Part shown: piece after piece, positions 44,050-52,812 of the stretch | Position numbering within the stretch: position 1 is the first letter of the stretch | Layout: the number at the start of each line of letters is the position of its first letter | NCBI RefSeq assembly: GCF_000720635.1 | Contig: NZ_JOCF01000027.1 | Location: 21,389-85,388 of the forward strand | Reading direction: 5' to 3' | Length of the DNA stretch: 64,000 bases | Source: Streptomyces sp. NRRL WC-3742 | GTDB taxonomy: Bacteria; Actinomycetota; Actinomycetes; Streptomycetales; Streptomycetaceae | Made by a program: the position numbers and the translations under genes | Notes under the pieces: model-generated | Told to the model about the DNA's origin: nothing | The model's input: the letters and a program-made list of their open reading frames with translations, nothing else | Databases searched by the model: none

Positions 44050-44769
44050 TTGAGCCGCTCGGTTCTCGTCACCGGAGGAAACCGGGGCATCGGCCTCGCG
44101 ATCGCGCTGGCCTTCGCCGAGGGCGGCGACAAGGTCGCCATCACCAGCCGCTCGGGCGAGGTGCCGGAGGCGCTGGCCAAGTACGACGTCCTCGCGGTGC
44201 GCTGCGACATCACGGACGCCGAGCAGGTCAACGCCGCCTTCACCGAGATCGAGGAGAAGCACGGCGCGGTCCAGGTGCTGGTCGCCAACGCGGGCATCAC
44301 CAACGACACCCTGCTGCTGCGCATGTCCGAGGAGGACTTCACCTCCGTCCTGGACACCAACCTGACCGGCACGTTCCGGGTGGTCAAGCGCGCCTCCAAG
44401 CTGATGATGCGCGCGAAGAAGGGCCGTGTTGTCCTGATCTCGTCCGTCGTGGGCCTGTCCGGCTCGCCGGGCCAGGCGAACTACGCCGCCTCCAAGGCCG
44501 GCCTCGTGGGCTTCGCCCGGTCGCTGGCGCGCGAGCTCGGCCCGCGCAACATCACGGTCAACGTGGTCGCCCCCGGCTTCGTGGACACCGACATGACCGC
44601 CGTGCTCAGCGACGAGCGCCGCGCGGAGATCGTCTCGGGCGTGCCGCTGGGCCGCTACGCGGCGCCCGCCGAGGTCGCCTCGACCGTGCGCTTCCTCGGG
44701 TCGGAAGAGGCCGCGTACATCACCGGAGCCGTCATCCCCGTGGACGGCGGATTGGGCATGGGTCACTGA
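44050..44769 (+). CDS. fabG: 3-oxoacyl-[acyl-carrier-protein] reductase FabG
   Basis: A 239-residue SDR with TGGNRGIG cofactor loop, VANAGI, catalytic S (LISSVVG), Y-x3-K (NYAASKAG) and PGFVDTDM. It reduces 3-oxoacyl-ACP with NADPH in type II fatty-acid synthesis. The start is a TTG (44050) preceded by GAGGTGG; no other start fits. fabI follows after 2 nt. The fabG-fabI pair corresponds to mabA-inhA of mycobacteria. Confidence 0.95.
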   Translation: MSRSVLVTGGNRGIGLAIALAFAEGGDKVAITSRSGEVPEALAKYDVLAVRCDITDAEQVNAAFTEIEEKHGAVQVLVANAGITNDTLLLRMSEEDFTSVLDTNLTGTFRVVKRASKLMMRAKKGRVVLISSVVGLSGSPGQANYAASKAGLVGFARSLARELGPRNITVNVVAPGFVDTDMTAVLSDERRAEIVSGVPLGRYAAPAEVASTVRFLGSEEAAYITGAVIPVDGGLGMGH

Positions 44770-44771
44770 GC

Positions 44772-45539
44772 ATGAGTGGAATCCTCGAAGGAAAGCGCAT
44801 CCTGATCACGGGTGTGCTGATGGAGTCCTCCATCGCCTTCCACACCGCCAAGCTGGCGCAGGAGCAGGGCGCGGAGATCATCCTCACCGCCTGGCCGCGC
44901 CCGACCCTGACCGAGCGGGTCGCCAGGAAGCTGCCCAAGCCCGTCAAGGTGCTCGAGCTGGACGTCTCCAACCCGGAGCACCTGGCCGGCCTGGCGGACA
45001 AGGTCCGCGAGGAGCTGCCGACCCTGGACGGCATCGTCCACTCGATCGGCTTCGCCCCGCAGGACGCGCTGGGCGGCGGCTTCCTGGACACCCCGTGGGA
45101 GTCTGTGGCCACCGCGATGCACGTCTCGGCGTACTCGCTGAAGTCGCTGACCACGGCGCTGCTGCCGCTGATGCAGGACGGCGGCTCCGTCGTCGGCCTG
45201 ACCTTCGACGCGCAGTTCGCGTGGCCGCAGTACGACTGGATGGGCCCGGCCAAGGCCGCGCTGGAGGCGACCAACCGCTACCTGGCGCGCTACCTCGGCG
45301 ACCGGGACATCCGCTGCAACCTGATCTCGGCGGGGCCGATCGGCTCGATGGCCGCCAAGTCCATCCCGGGCTTCACGGAGCTGGCCGACACCTGGAACCA
45401 GCGCTCCCCGCTGAAGTGGGACCTGGGCGACCCGGAGCCGGCCGGTCGCGGCATCGTCGCGCTGCTGTCGGACTGGTTCCCGAAGACCACCGGCGAGATC
45501 ATCCACGTGGACGGCGGCCTGCACGCCATCGGCGCCTGA
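44772..45539 (+). CDS. fabI: Enoyl-[acyl-carrier-protein] reductase (NADH) FabI/InhA
   Basis: A 255-residue FabI/InhA-type enoyl-ACP reductase. GKRILITGVLMESSIAF is the NAD-binding start, typical of this divergent SDR class. The catalytic Y-x6-K is in QYDWMGPAKAALE. HSIGFAP and GPIGSMAAKSIPGF (substrate loop) are also present. It completes the elongation cycle started by FabG, with which it forms an operon, and it is the target class of isoniazid and triclosan. It is ended by the strong hairpin at 45566-45604. Confidence 0.95.
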   Translation: MSGILEGKRILITGVLMESSIAFHTAKLAQEQGAEIILTAWPRPTLTERVARKLPKPVKVLELDVSNPEHLAGLADKVREELPTLDGIVHSIGFAPQDALGGGFLDTPWESVATAMHVSAYSLKSLTTALLPLMQDGGSVVGLTFDAQFAWPQYDWMGPAKAALEATNRYLARYLGDRDIRCNLISAGPIGSMAAKSIPGFTELADTWNQRSPLKWDLGDPEPAGRGIVALLSDWFPKTTGEIIHVDGGLHAIGA

Positions 45540-45565
45540 CGCCCACGCCCGAACGTACGAACGCC

Positions 45566-45604
45566 CGAACGCCCGGCACCCCGAGGAGGGGTGCCGGGCG
45601 TTCG
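45566..45604. terminator. Bidirectional terminator between fabI and the GntR gene
   Basis: A 17-bp perfect stem (45566-45582 with 45588-45604) with loop GAGGA, between convergent genes. Confidence 0.88.
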
Positions 45605-45625
45605 TCGTCGGGCCGCTCGGGCCGG

Positions 45626-46312
45626 TCAGACCGCTCCGGCCGCCTCGGCCGCGGAGCAGGCGCCGATGGCCCGGCCCGCCTCGACGGAGGCGCGCTGGGC
45701 GTCCCGGTCGCGGATGGCGTCCAGGATGGCGGCGTGCCCGATGTAGCGCTCGGGGGTCAGCTCGGGGCCGACGTCGTTGCGCAGGTGCTCGCGGGTGACC
45801 TCGCCGAGGTCGGCGTAGACGGCGAGCAGCACGTCGTTGTGGGAGGCGGCCACCACGGCCTGGTGGAAGGCGGCGTCGGCCTGGACGAACGCCTCGGCGT
45901 CCCCCGAGTGCCAGGCGTCCTCGCGGCGGCCGAGGGCGGCGTCCAGCAAGGCGAGGTCGCGCTCGGTGCGCCGCTCGGCGGCGAGCCCGGCCGCGGAGGT
46001 CTCCAGGGCGGCCCGCAGTTCGGAGACCTGGGCCTGGGGGGCATCGGCGAAGCGGCGGTGCATCACCCCGGCGAGCTCGCTGGTGGCGAGGACGTACGTG
46101 CCGGAGCCCTGCCGGATGTCCAGCAGCCCGTTGTGCGCGAGGGCGCGGACGGCCTCGCGGACGGTGTTGCGGGCCACGCCCAGCTGTTCGACCAGGGCCG
46201 CCTCGGTCGGGATGCGTGAGCCGACGGGCCACTCGCCGGAGGTGATCTGGGCGCGCAGCTGGGCGATCACCTGGTCGGACAGCGGGGTGCGCCTCGGGGA
46301 GGACAGCGCCAC
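45626..46312 (-). CDS. GntR family regulator, FadR subfamily
   Basis: A 228-residue regulator. The winged HTH (~10-70) contains GSRIPTEAALVEQLGVARNT and VREAVRALAHNGLLDIRQGSG. An FCD ligand-binding helical domain (~85-215) has metal-ligand-like D/H residues (ADAAFHQAVVAASHND). The start is a GTG at 46312 with AAGGAG 6 nt upstream. It is divergent from an MFS exporter gene, with a 17-bp palindrome over that gene's -10, suggesting that it represses the exporter. The inducer is unknown. Confidence 0.92.
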   Translation of the reverse strand: MALSSPRRTPLSDQVIAQLRAQITSGEWPVGSRIPTEAALVEQLGVARNTVREAVRALAHNGLLDIRQGSGTYVLATSELAGVMHRRFADAPQAQVSELRAALETSAAGLAAERRTERDLALLDAALGRREDAWHSGDAEAFVQADAAFHQAVVAASHNDVLLAVYADLGEVTREHLRNDVGPELTPERYIGHAAILDAIRDRDAQRASVEAGRAIGACSAAEAAGAV

Positions 46313-46405
46313 GGGGGTCTCCTTGCGGCTCTACGGCGTGGTCTACGGCGGGGGGTCTGCGGCGTGGGTCTGCGGCGGGGGCGGGGCCCGGGTCGGATGT
46401 GTCCG

Positions 46406-46434
46406 GAGGATGAACGGTCGGCACATCATGTCAA
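46406..46434 (-). promoter_or_regulatory. Candidate promoter of the GntR gene
   Basis: On the minus strand TTGACA (46429-46434) is a perfect -35; 16-17 nt further is CATCCT/ATCCTC (46406-46412), an acceptable -10. The mRNA leader would be ~90 nt. Confidence 0.45.
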
Positions 46435-46456
46435 TACCGAGGTGCATCAATTCATC

Positions 46457-46473
46457 CCATCATTCTATGATGG
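46457..46473 (+). promoter_or_regulatory. 17-bp perfect palindrome overlapping the MFS -10
   Basis: CCATCATTCTATGATGG is perfectly symmetrical (7+3+7). It contains the -10 hexamer TATGAT (46466-46471) of the exporter gene, whose ATG follows 7 nt later. A repressor on this site would directly block the promoter. Confidence 0.6.
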
Positions 46474-46478
46474 CGCCC

Positions 46479-47768
46479 ATGCCTCCCGCAGCAGACACCA
46501 CAGCCTCCTCCCGCCCCGAGGCGCCACCACGGACCGAGCGGCCCGCCAGGCCCGCCGGGACGTACGGCCTCTGGCTCTTCGCGATCGCCATCGCCGCCGC
46601 CGCGTTCAACCTGCGCCCCGTCGTCACCAGCCTCGGACCGCTGCTCGACCAGGTCCGCGCCGACCTCGGGATGAACCCGACCCTCGCCGGGCTGCTCACC
46701 GCCGTCCCCTCGCTCTGCTTCGGCGTGTTCGGCTTCGCGGCGCCCGCCATGGCCCGGCGCCTCGGCCCGATCGCCGTGGTCACCGCCGGCATGGGGGCGA
46801 TCACCGCCGGCGTGCTGGCCCGCTCCTTCGCCGGCGGCACGGCCGTCTTCCTGCTGCTCACCGCACTGGCCCTGGCGGGTGTGGCCGTCTCCAACGTGCT
46901 GCTGCCCGTGGTGATCAAGCGGTACTTCCCCGAGAAGGTCGGGCCGATGATCGGCCTGTACTCGATGGCGCTGTCCGCCGGCACCGCGCTGGCCGCCGCC
47001 GTCACCGTGCCGCTGACCAGCTCCCTCGGCGGCGACTGGCGCTACGGCCTCGGCGTCTGGGCGGCCCTCGGCGCGGTGGCCCTGCTGCTCTGGCTGCCCG
47101 TGCTGATCTCCCGCCGCGAGCGCGGCGAGAAGGCCGCCGGCTCCGCCGCCCCCGTCAGGCTGCCGATCACCCGCAGCCGTACCGCCTGGGCGCTGGCCTG
47201 CTTCTTCGGCCTCCAGGCCACCGGCGCGTACGTGGTGATGGGCTGGCTGCCGAAGATCTTCCAGGACGCGGGCATCGACAAGGGCACCTCCGGGGTGCTG
47301 CTCGCCGTCACCATGGTGATCGGCGTGCCGGTCTCCTTCGTGCTGCCCAACCTGGCCGCCCGGCGCGGGGACCAGCGGCCGTTCGTCGTGGTGCTCGCCG
47401 CCTGCGGCATCGCCGGGTACGCGGGCCTCGCGCTCGCCCCGGCCGGGGCGTCGTGGCTGTGGTGCGTCCTGGTGGGCCTGTCCAACTGCGCCTTCCCGCT
47501 GGTGCTGACGATGATCGGCCTGCGCGCCCGCACGGCCGGAGGGGTGGCCCAGCTGTCCGCCTTCGCCCAGGGCGTCGGCTACCTGATCTCCATCCCCGGC
47601 CCGATCCTGATCGGCCGGATCTACGACATCACCGGCGAGTGGTACGGGCCGCTGGGCTTCCTGGCGGTGCTGCTGGTGCCGCAGATGCTCTTCGGCCTGC
47701 GGGCCGCGCGGGCCCGGCACATCGAGGACGAGGCCGTGCACCCGGTGGTGCCGCAGGTCAAGGGCTGA
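46479..47768 (+). CDS. MFS transporter, CynX/NimT (cyanate/nitroimidazole) type
   Basis: A 429-residue 12-span major facilitator. AAAAFNLRPVVTSLGPLLDQ and VSNVLLPVVIKRYFPEKVG are typical of the CynX/NimT group, whose members export or import small anionic or xenobiotic compounds. The ATG at 46479 is preferred over ATGs at 46467 and 46470 because TATGAT ends 7 nt before it and the other two ATGs lie inside the -10; the mRNA would be leaderless. A 40-residue membrane protein gene follows. Control by the divergent GntR protein is likely. Confidence 0.9.
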   Translation: MPPAADTTASSRPEAPPRTERPARPAGTYGLWLFAIAIAAAAFNLRPVVTSLGPLLDQVRADLGMNPTLAGLLTAVPSLCFGVFGFAAPAMARRLGPIAVVTAGMGAITAGVLARSFAGGTAVFLLLTALALAGVAVSNVLLPVVIKRYFPEKVGPMIGLYSMALSAGTALAAAVTVPLTSSLGGDWRYGLGVWAALGAVALLLWLPVLISRRERGEKAAGSAAPVRLPITRSRTAWALACFFGLQATGAYVVMGWLPKIFQDAGIDKGTSGVLLAVTMVIGVPVSFVLPNLAARRGDQRPFVVVLAACGIAGYAGLALAPAGASWLWCVLVGLSNCAFPLVLTMIGLRARTAGGVAQLSAFAQGVGYLISIPGPILIGRIYDITGEWYGPLGFLAVLLVPQMLFGLRAARARHIEDEAVHPVVPQVKG

Positions 47769-47835
47769 CCAAGGCGTCATCGAGGCGGCGGGGGCGGGGG
47801 AGGGCGGGCGTGTTCGGGGTGCGAGAATTCCCGAC

Positions 47836-47958
47836 ATGCCCGTTCTCGACCCGAACCCCACCGACGGCCGCAAGCAGCTCGGCCGGATCGCCCTCGCCTT
47901 CGCCGGCATCGCGGTGCTGGTGGCGATCATCGCCTCCGTCGCCGCCGCGATGGGCTGA
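47836..47958 (+). CDS. 40-residue single-span membrane protein (SGM_5486-type transporter-associated)
   Basis: The protein is MPVLDPNPTDGRKQLGRIAL followed by a single membrane span (FAGIAVLVAIIASVAAAMG). It begins 67 nt after the exporter gene. I recall an NCBI family, SGM_5486 transporter-associated protein, with the same start and size next to CynX-type transporters. It may be a small accessory subunit. Codon usage is typical of the genome, with G/C third positions throughout. Confidence 0.75.
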   Translation: MPVLDPNPTDGRKQLGRIALAFAGIAVLVAIIASVAAAMG

Positions 47959-47988
47959 GCGCCCTTTTTTCTGCCAAGCTTGCTGGGT

Positions 47989-48516
47989 ATGAGCGCCGAC
48001 ACGCCCCGCAGGATCATCGTTCTCCGCCACGCCAAGGCCGACTGGCCCAACGGCGTGGACGACCACGAGCGGCCGCTGGCCGACCGGGGCCGTCACCAGG
48101 CCCCGGAAGCCGGCCGCTGGCTGGTCGACTCGGGCATCAACCCCGAATTCGTGCTCTGCTCCACCGCCCTGCGCACCCGGGAGACCTGGAAGCTGGCCGC
48201 GCACGAGCTGCCCAAGCGCGCCCGCAAGACGGTCTACGAGGACCGGATCTACGAGGCCAGCCCGGGCGAGATCATCGCCGTGCTGCAGGAGGTTCCGGAG
48301 GAGTACGCGGACGTGGTGCTCGTCGGCCACAACCCCGGCGTGCTCGGCCTGACCCAGGTGCTCGCGGGGGACGAGGGCGACCGCGACGCGTTGGAGCGCC
48401 TGCGCCTGGGCGGCTTCCCGACCTCGGCGATCGCCGTGCTCAGCTTCGAGGGCTCCTGGAAGGGCGTCGAACCGGGCGTGGCCGCGCTGGTCTCGTACTA
48501 CACGCCGCAGGACTGA
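47989..48516 (+). CDS. sixA: SixA-like phosphohistidine phosphatase (histidine phosphatase superfamily)
   Basis: The 175-residue protein has the RHG variant RHAKADW at residues ~14-20, the ALRTRETWKLA region and VVLVGHNPGVLGL with the second catalytic His. The family removes phosphate from phosphohistidine proteins such as ArcB; the target here is unknown. The ATG at 47989 is used; an in-frame TTG 9 nt upstream is possible. It ends before the hairpin at 48571-48607. Confidence 0.9.
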   Translation: MSADTPRRIIVLRHAKADWPNGVDDHERPLADRGRHQAPEAGRWLVDSGINPEFVLCSTALRTRETWKLAAHELPKRARKTVYEDRIYEASPGEIIAVLQEVPEEYADVVLVGHNPGVLGLTQVLAGDEGDRDALERLRLGGFPTSAIAVLSFEGSWKGVEPGVAALVSYYTPQD

Positions 48517-48570
48517 GAGCTGATCGGGCCCGGACCGGGCCCAGACCGGGGCCTGACCGGCCCTGACGGA

Positions 48571-48607
48571 CCGAGGGGCGTGCGGGCCGAGCCCGCACGC
48601 CCCTCGG
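48571..48607. terminator. Bidirectional terminator between sixA and serB
   Basis: A 17-bp perfect stem (48571-48587 with 48591-48607) with a 3-nt loop, between convergent genes. Confidence 0.85.
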
Positions 48608-48632
48608 CTGCTTCCGTACGCCCGAGACGGGC

Positions 48633-49889
48633 CTACTCGGTCGGGGTGCCGTCCAGGGCGTCCGCCGCCTCGACCTCCTCGCGGGTGATGCCCAGCAGGT
48701 AGAGCACCGTGTCCAGGAACGGCACGTTCACCGCCGTGTCGGCCGCCTCCCGCACCACGGGCTTGGCGTTGAACGCCACCCCCAGGCCCGCCGCGTTCAG
48801 CATGTCCAGGTCGTTGGCGCCGTCGCCGATCGCCACCGTCTGCGACAGCGGCACCCGCGCCTGCTCGGCGAAGCGCGTCAGCCAGCGGGCCTTGCCGGCC
48901 CGGTCCACGATCTCGCCGACCACCCGGCCGGTGAACTTCCCGTCCACCACCTCCAGGGTGTTCGCCGCCGCGAAGTCCAGCCCCAGCTCCTTCACCAGGT
49001 GGTCGGTGACCTGGGTGAACCCCCCCGACACCACCGCCACCTGGAAGCCCAGGCGCTGGAGCGTACGGATCAGGGTGCGCGCCCCCGGCGTGAAGCGGAC
49101 CTCCGCGCGCACCTTCTCCGTCACCGAGGCGTCCAGCCCCGCCAGCAGCGCCACCCGGGCCCGCAGCGACTCGGCGAAGTCCAGCTCGCCGGCCATCGCC
49201 GAGGCCGTCACCCGGGCGACCTCCGCCTCGCAGCCCGCGTGGGCGGCGAACAGCTCGATCACCTCGTCCTGGATGAGCGTGGAGTCCACGTCCATCACCA
49301 CCAGCCGCTTGGCCCGGCGCTCCAGCCCCGCCGACACCACCGCCACGTCCACCCGCTGGGTCGCCGCCTCCGCGGCCAGCTCGGCCCGCAGCTCGTCCGT
49401 CGCCACACCGGAGACGGCCAACTCCACGGCCGTCACCGGGTACTTGGCCAGGCGGAAGACACGGTCGATGTTGCCGCCCGAGGCGGTGATCCGCGAGGTC
49501 AGCGCGGAGACGGCCGCCGAGGTCAGCGGGCTGCCGAGCACCGTCACGTGCGAACGGCCCTCCCGGCGCGGCCGGTTGTCGCCGATGCCGGACAGGATCT
49601 CGGCCTGGAGCTTCTGCTCCTCCGCCCAGCGGTGCACGGTGGCCCGCAGGCCCCCCTCGGCACCGGGCGCGGACGGCGGGGTGACCAGGGCGCACAGCGT
49701 GATGCGGCCTCTGGTCACGACCTGCTCGATGTCGATCACGTCGACGCCGAAGCCTGCCAGCGTCGCGAAGAGACCGGCGGTGATGCCGGGGCGGTCCTTG
49801 CCGAACACCTTGACGAGCAGGGTTCGCTCGTCCGCGGTCCGGGGCTGGGCGGCGGGGAGGGGCTCAGCGGCCAGGGGCGATGCGTTCAT
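48633..49889 (-). CDS. serB: Phosphoserine phosphatase SerB
   Basis: A 418-residue protein with two N-terminal ACT domains (~22-100: LLVKVFGKDRPGITAGLFAT; ~110-185) and a HAD phosphatase domain: DVDSTLIQDE motif I, VVSGGFTQV motif II and IGDGANDLDMLNAAG motif IV. It makes L-serine from phosphoserine, and the ACT domains give serine feedback. The actinobacterial form with double ACT domains has this length. GGGAGG lies 5 nt before the ATG at 49889. The frame stays open far upstream, but that is antisense to a real gene. Confidence 0.95.
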   Translation of the reverse strand: MNASPLAAEPLPAAQPRTADERTLLVKVFGKDRPGITAGLFATLAGFGVDVIDIEQVVTRGRITLCALVTPPSAPGAEGGLRATVHRWAEEQKLQAEILSGIGDNRPRREGRSHVTVLGSPLTSAAVSALTSRITASGGNIDRVFRLAKYPVTAVELAVSGVATDELRAELAAEAATQRVDVAVVSAGLERRAKRLVVMDVDSTLIQDEVIELFAAHAGCEAEVARVTASAMAGELDFAESLRARVALLAGLDASVTEKVRAEVRFTPGARTLIRTLQRLGFQVAVVSGGFTQVTDHLVKELGLDFAAANTLEVVDGKFTGRVVGEIVDRAGKARWLTRFAEQARVPLSQTVAIGDGANDLDMLNAAGLGVAFNAKPVVREAADTAVNVPFLDTVLYLLGITREEVEAADALDGTPTE

Positions 49890-49996
49890 GGTGCCTCCCA
49901 CGCTACCCGTCGGCCGAGGAGCCCAGGGCACCCGTCCCACCTCGCGGACCGGTCGGAGAGGGCCGGAGGAGACCGGGTGGGTAGCAGGCTGGTCAC

Positions 49997-50013
49997 AGTC
50001 ACCCGGGGTGACT
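49997..50013. promoter_or_regulatory. 17-bp palindrome between serB and the FHA-ABC gene
   Basis: AGTCACCCGGGGTGACT is symmetrical around one central base (8+1+8). It lies 108 bp from each start codon of the divergent pair, where a shared operator would be expected. The protein that binds it is not known. Confidence 0.5.
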
Positions 50014-50120
50014 TTCATCCGAGGTCGGCGGGCTGGAATGATTCCCCCGTCAGTTTCAGGACATCGCACCCCCGGCCGGGGGCCAAATCGGGGGAACCGA
50101 GAGAGCGGGGCAGGCGAGCA

Positions 50121-52643
50121 GTGCCGCAACTCGTCATCGAGATCAACGGACAGCAGCGGACTCTTGAGCCCGGGCGGTCCTACACCATCGGGCGCAACCC
50201 GCAGTCGGACTTCACGTTCGACGACGCCAGGGTCTCCTGGCAGCACGGGACCATCAGCTTCAACGGCAACGGCTGGCAGCTGGACGACCACGGGAGCACC
50301 AACGGCACGTACGTCGCCGGGGCCCGCACCCTCCAGGCCCAGCTGTACCCCGGAGCGGTGGTCAACCTGGGCAACGCGGAGAACGGCCCCCGGCTCGGTT
50401 TCTCCGCCCCCGCGCAGGTCGCCGCCCCGCAGGCCGTCCCCGTGCACGAGGCCACCACCAGCCGCGGGCCCGCGCCCACGCCGCAGTCGCCGTACTACCC
50501 GCAGCAGCAGCCGCAGGACCAGTACACGCCGCAGGGCATCCCGCCGCAGGGCATCCCGCACCAGGGGTTCCCGCCGCCGCAGCAGCAGCCGGTGGGCGGC
50601 AGCGGGGGCCCGCAGCCGACCATCATCCGCAACCTGACGTCCGCCATGCGCACCATCCGCATCGGCCGCGCGCTCGACAACGACATCGTGGTCTCCGACC
50701 TCCAGGTCTCCCGCCACCACGCCGAGCTGCGCCAGCTTCCCGACGGCCGCTTCGAGTTCATCGACCTCGGCAGCCACAACGGCATCTTCCTCAACGGCCA
50801 GCGGGTGCAGCGTCAGCTCGTGGGCCCGCAGGACCGCCTGACCGTCGGCCACTCCAGCTTCGTCCTCGTCGGGGACCAGCTCCAGGAGTTCGTCGACACC
50901 GGCGCCGTCTCCTTCTCCGCCCGCCACCTGACCGTCGAGGTCGAGCACAAGGGCGGCAAGAAGATCCTCCTCAACGACGTCAGCTTCGGCGTCCCGGAGA
51001 AGTCCCTCGTCGCCGTCATCGGCCCCTCCGGCTCCGGCAAGTCCACGCTGCTGCGCGCCCTCACCGGCTACCGCCCGGCCGACCGCGGCGAGGTCCTGTA
51101 CGACGGCCGCAACCTCTACAAGCAGTTCGCGGAACTGCGCTCCCGCATCGGCCTGGTGCCGCAGTCGGAGATCCTGCACCGCGAACTCACCGTCCGTAAG
51201 GGCCTCAAGTACGCGGCCCAGCTGCGCTTCCCCGGCGACACCGAGGCCGCCGAGCGCAACGCCCGCATCGACGAGGTGCTGTACGAGCTGCGCCTGGACA
51301 AGCGCGCCGACAACAGGATCACCGCGCTCTCCGGCGGCCAGCAGAAGCGCGTCTCCGTCGCGCTGGAGCTGCTGACCAAGCCCTCGCTGATCTTCCTGGA
51401 CGAGCCCACCTCCGGCCTCGACCCGGGCATGGACCGCGAGGTCATGCAGATGCTTCGCAGCCTCGCCGACGCCGACGACGGCCGCACCATCCTGGTCGTC
51501 ACCCACTCGGTGGCCGAACTCGCGCTCTGCGACCGGCTGCTGGTCATGGCGCCCGGCGGCTCGGTGGCCTACTTCGGCCCGCCGGACGAGGCGCTGCACT
51601 TCTTCGGGTACGAGACCTGGGCCGACGTCTTCCAGGCGTTCGAGAACTACCCGGACCACGACTGGGCCGGCCGCTACCGCGGCTCGGTGCACTACCAGCA
51701 GTACTCCGCCCCGACCGTCGAGGCGGGCGAGGTGCAGCACGTGCAGGTCGCCCAGGAGGCCGTCAAGCCGGTCAAGCCCCAGAGCTGGGGCTCCCAGCTG
51801 TGGACGCTGATGCGCCGCTACATGTCGGTGCTCGCCTCGGACCGGGGCTTCCTCGCCCTGTCCGTCCTGCTGCCCGCCGTCATCGGCGCCGTCAGCGTCC
51901 TCGTGCCCAACGAGGCCGGGCTCGCACCCAACCCGAAGACCCAGCTGCACCTCAACAGCGGCGCCGCGACGATCCTCATGATCCTCGCCATCGGCGCCTG
52001 CTTCTCCGGAGCGGCCAACTCGGTACGCGAACTCATCAAGGAACGCGCGATCTACGAGCGAGAACGAGCCACCGGGCTCTCCCGCTCCGCGTACATGATG
52101 TCCAAGGTCATCGTGCTGGGCGTGTTCAGCGTGATCCAGGGCGCCATCATCTCCGCCGTCGGCTTCCTGCCGCGCAAGCTGCCCGAGCACGGGGGCCTGC
52201 TGGTGAAGAACACGCCGCTGATCGAGATGACCATCGGCATGATCCTGCTCAGCTTCACCGCGATGATGTTCGGCCTGATGATCTCGGCCCTGGTCAAGAC
52301 CTCCGAGAAGACCATGCCGCTGCTGGTCATGTTCGCCATCGTCCAGGTCGTCTTCACCGGCTGCCTCTTCCAGATCTTCAGCAAGCCCGGCCTGGAGCAG
52401 GTCGCCTGGCTGATGCCCGCCCGCTGGGGCACCGGCATCGTCGCCACCACGCTCGACCTGTCCAAGCTGATGGGCCCCTGGAACAAGGACTTCCAGAACC
52501 CGAAGTACGACCCGCTCTGGGACCACAGCGTCCTGCAGTGGGTGGTCGACGCCGGCGCGCTGGTCGTCATCTCCGTCCTCATCGGGGTGCTCGTCACCCG
52601 GCTCCAGCGCCGGCACGAGCCCGAGGTCATGCAGAAGGGCTGA
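50121..52643 (+). CDS. FHA domain-containing ABC transporter (Rv1747-like)
   Basis: An 840-residue fusion. Two FHA phosphothreonine-binding domains (~1-95: YTIGRNPQSDFTFDDARVSW; ~178-255: RIGRALDNDIVVSDLQVSRH) flank a Gln/Pro-rich linker with repeated QGIPPQGIPHQGFP. An ABC ATPase (~275-500) has GPSGSGKST, LSGGQQKR and LIFLDEPTSG. A six-span ABC-2 membrane domain fills ~570-830. In M. tuberculosis, Rv1747 is a phosphorylation-controlled lipid exporter driven by PknF; no kinase gene is adjacent here. GTG start with an AGGCGAG upstream. Confidence 0.93.
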   Translation: MPQLVIEINGQQRTLEPGRSYTIGRNPQSDFTFDDARVSWQHGTISFNGNGWQLDDHGSTNGTYVAGARTLQAQLYPGAVVNLGNAENGPRLGFSAPAQVAAPQAVPVHEATTSRGPAPTPQSPYYPQQQPQDQYTPQGIPPQGIPHQGFPPPQQQPVGGSGGPQPTIIRNLTSAMRTIRIGRALDNDIVVSDLQVSRHHAELRQLPDGRFEFIDLGSHNGIFLNGQRVQRQLVGPQDRLTVGHSSFVLVGDQLQEFVDTGAVSFSARHLTVEVEHKGGKKILLNDVSFGVPEKSLVAVIGPSGSGKSTLLRALTGYRPADRGEVLYDGRNLYKQFAELRSRIGLVPQSEILHRELTVRKGLKYAAQLRFPGDTEAAERNARIDEVLYELRLDKRADNRITALSGGQQKRVSVALELLTKPSLIFLDEPTSGLDPGMDREVMQMLRSLADADDGRTILVVTHSVAELALCDRLLVMAPGGSVAYFGPPDEALHFFGYETWADVFQAFENYPDHDWAGRYRGSVHYQQYSAPTVEAGEVQHVQVAQEAVKPVKPQSWGSQLWTLMRRYMSVLASDRGFLALSVLLPAVIGAVSVLVPNEAGLAPNPKTQLHLNSGAATILMILAIGACFSGAANSVRELIKERAIYERERATGLSRSAYMMSKVIVLGVFSVIQGAIISAVGFLPRKLPEHGGLLVKNTPLIEMTIGMILLSFTAMMFGLMISALVKTSEKTMPLLVMFAIVQVVFTGCLFQIFSKPGLEQVAWLMPARWGTGIVATTLDLSKLMGPWNKDFQNPKYDPLWDHSVLQWVVDAGALVVISVLIGVLVTRLQRRHEPEVMQKG

Positions 52644-52663
52644 CACCCGGCCCGTCAGCCTTC

Positions 52664-52702
52664 GAGGGCGGCTCCCCCCGTACGCCGGGGGGAGCCGCCC
52701 TC
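52664..52702 (+). terminator. Strong hairpin terminator after the FHA-ABC gene
   Basis: A 17-bp perfect stem (52664-52680 with 52686-52702) with loop TACGC, 21 nt after the stop codon. Confidence 0.88.
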
Positions 52703-52812
52703 CGGCGTACGGGGGTGCCCGACGGGGGTCCTGCGACCTAGGTCCCCGGACCCGCGACCGGACCGGCCCGGGACGGACGCGGGCCGCCGGAACGCGGCGG
52801 TAGTTTGGCCGT

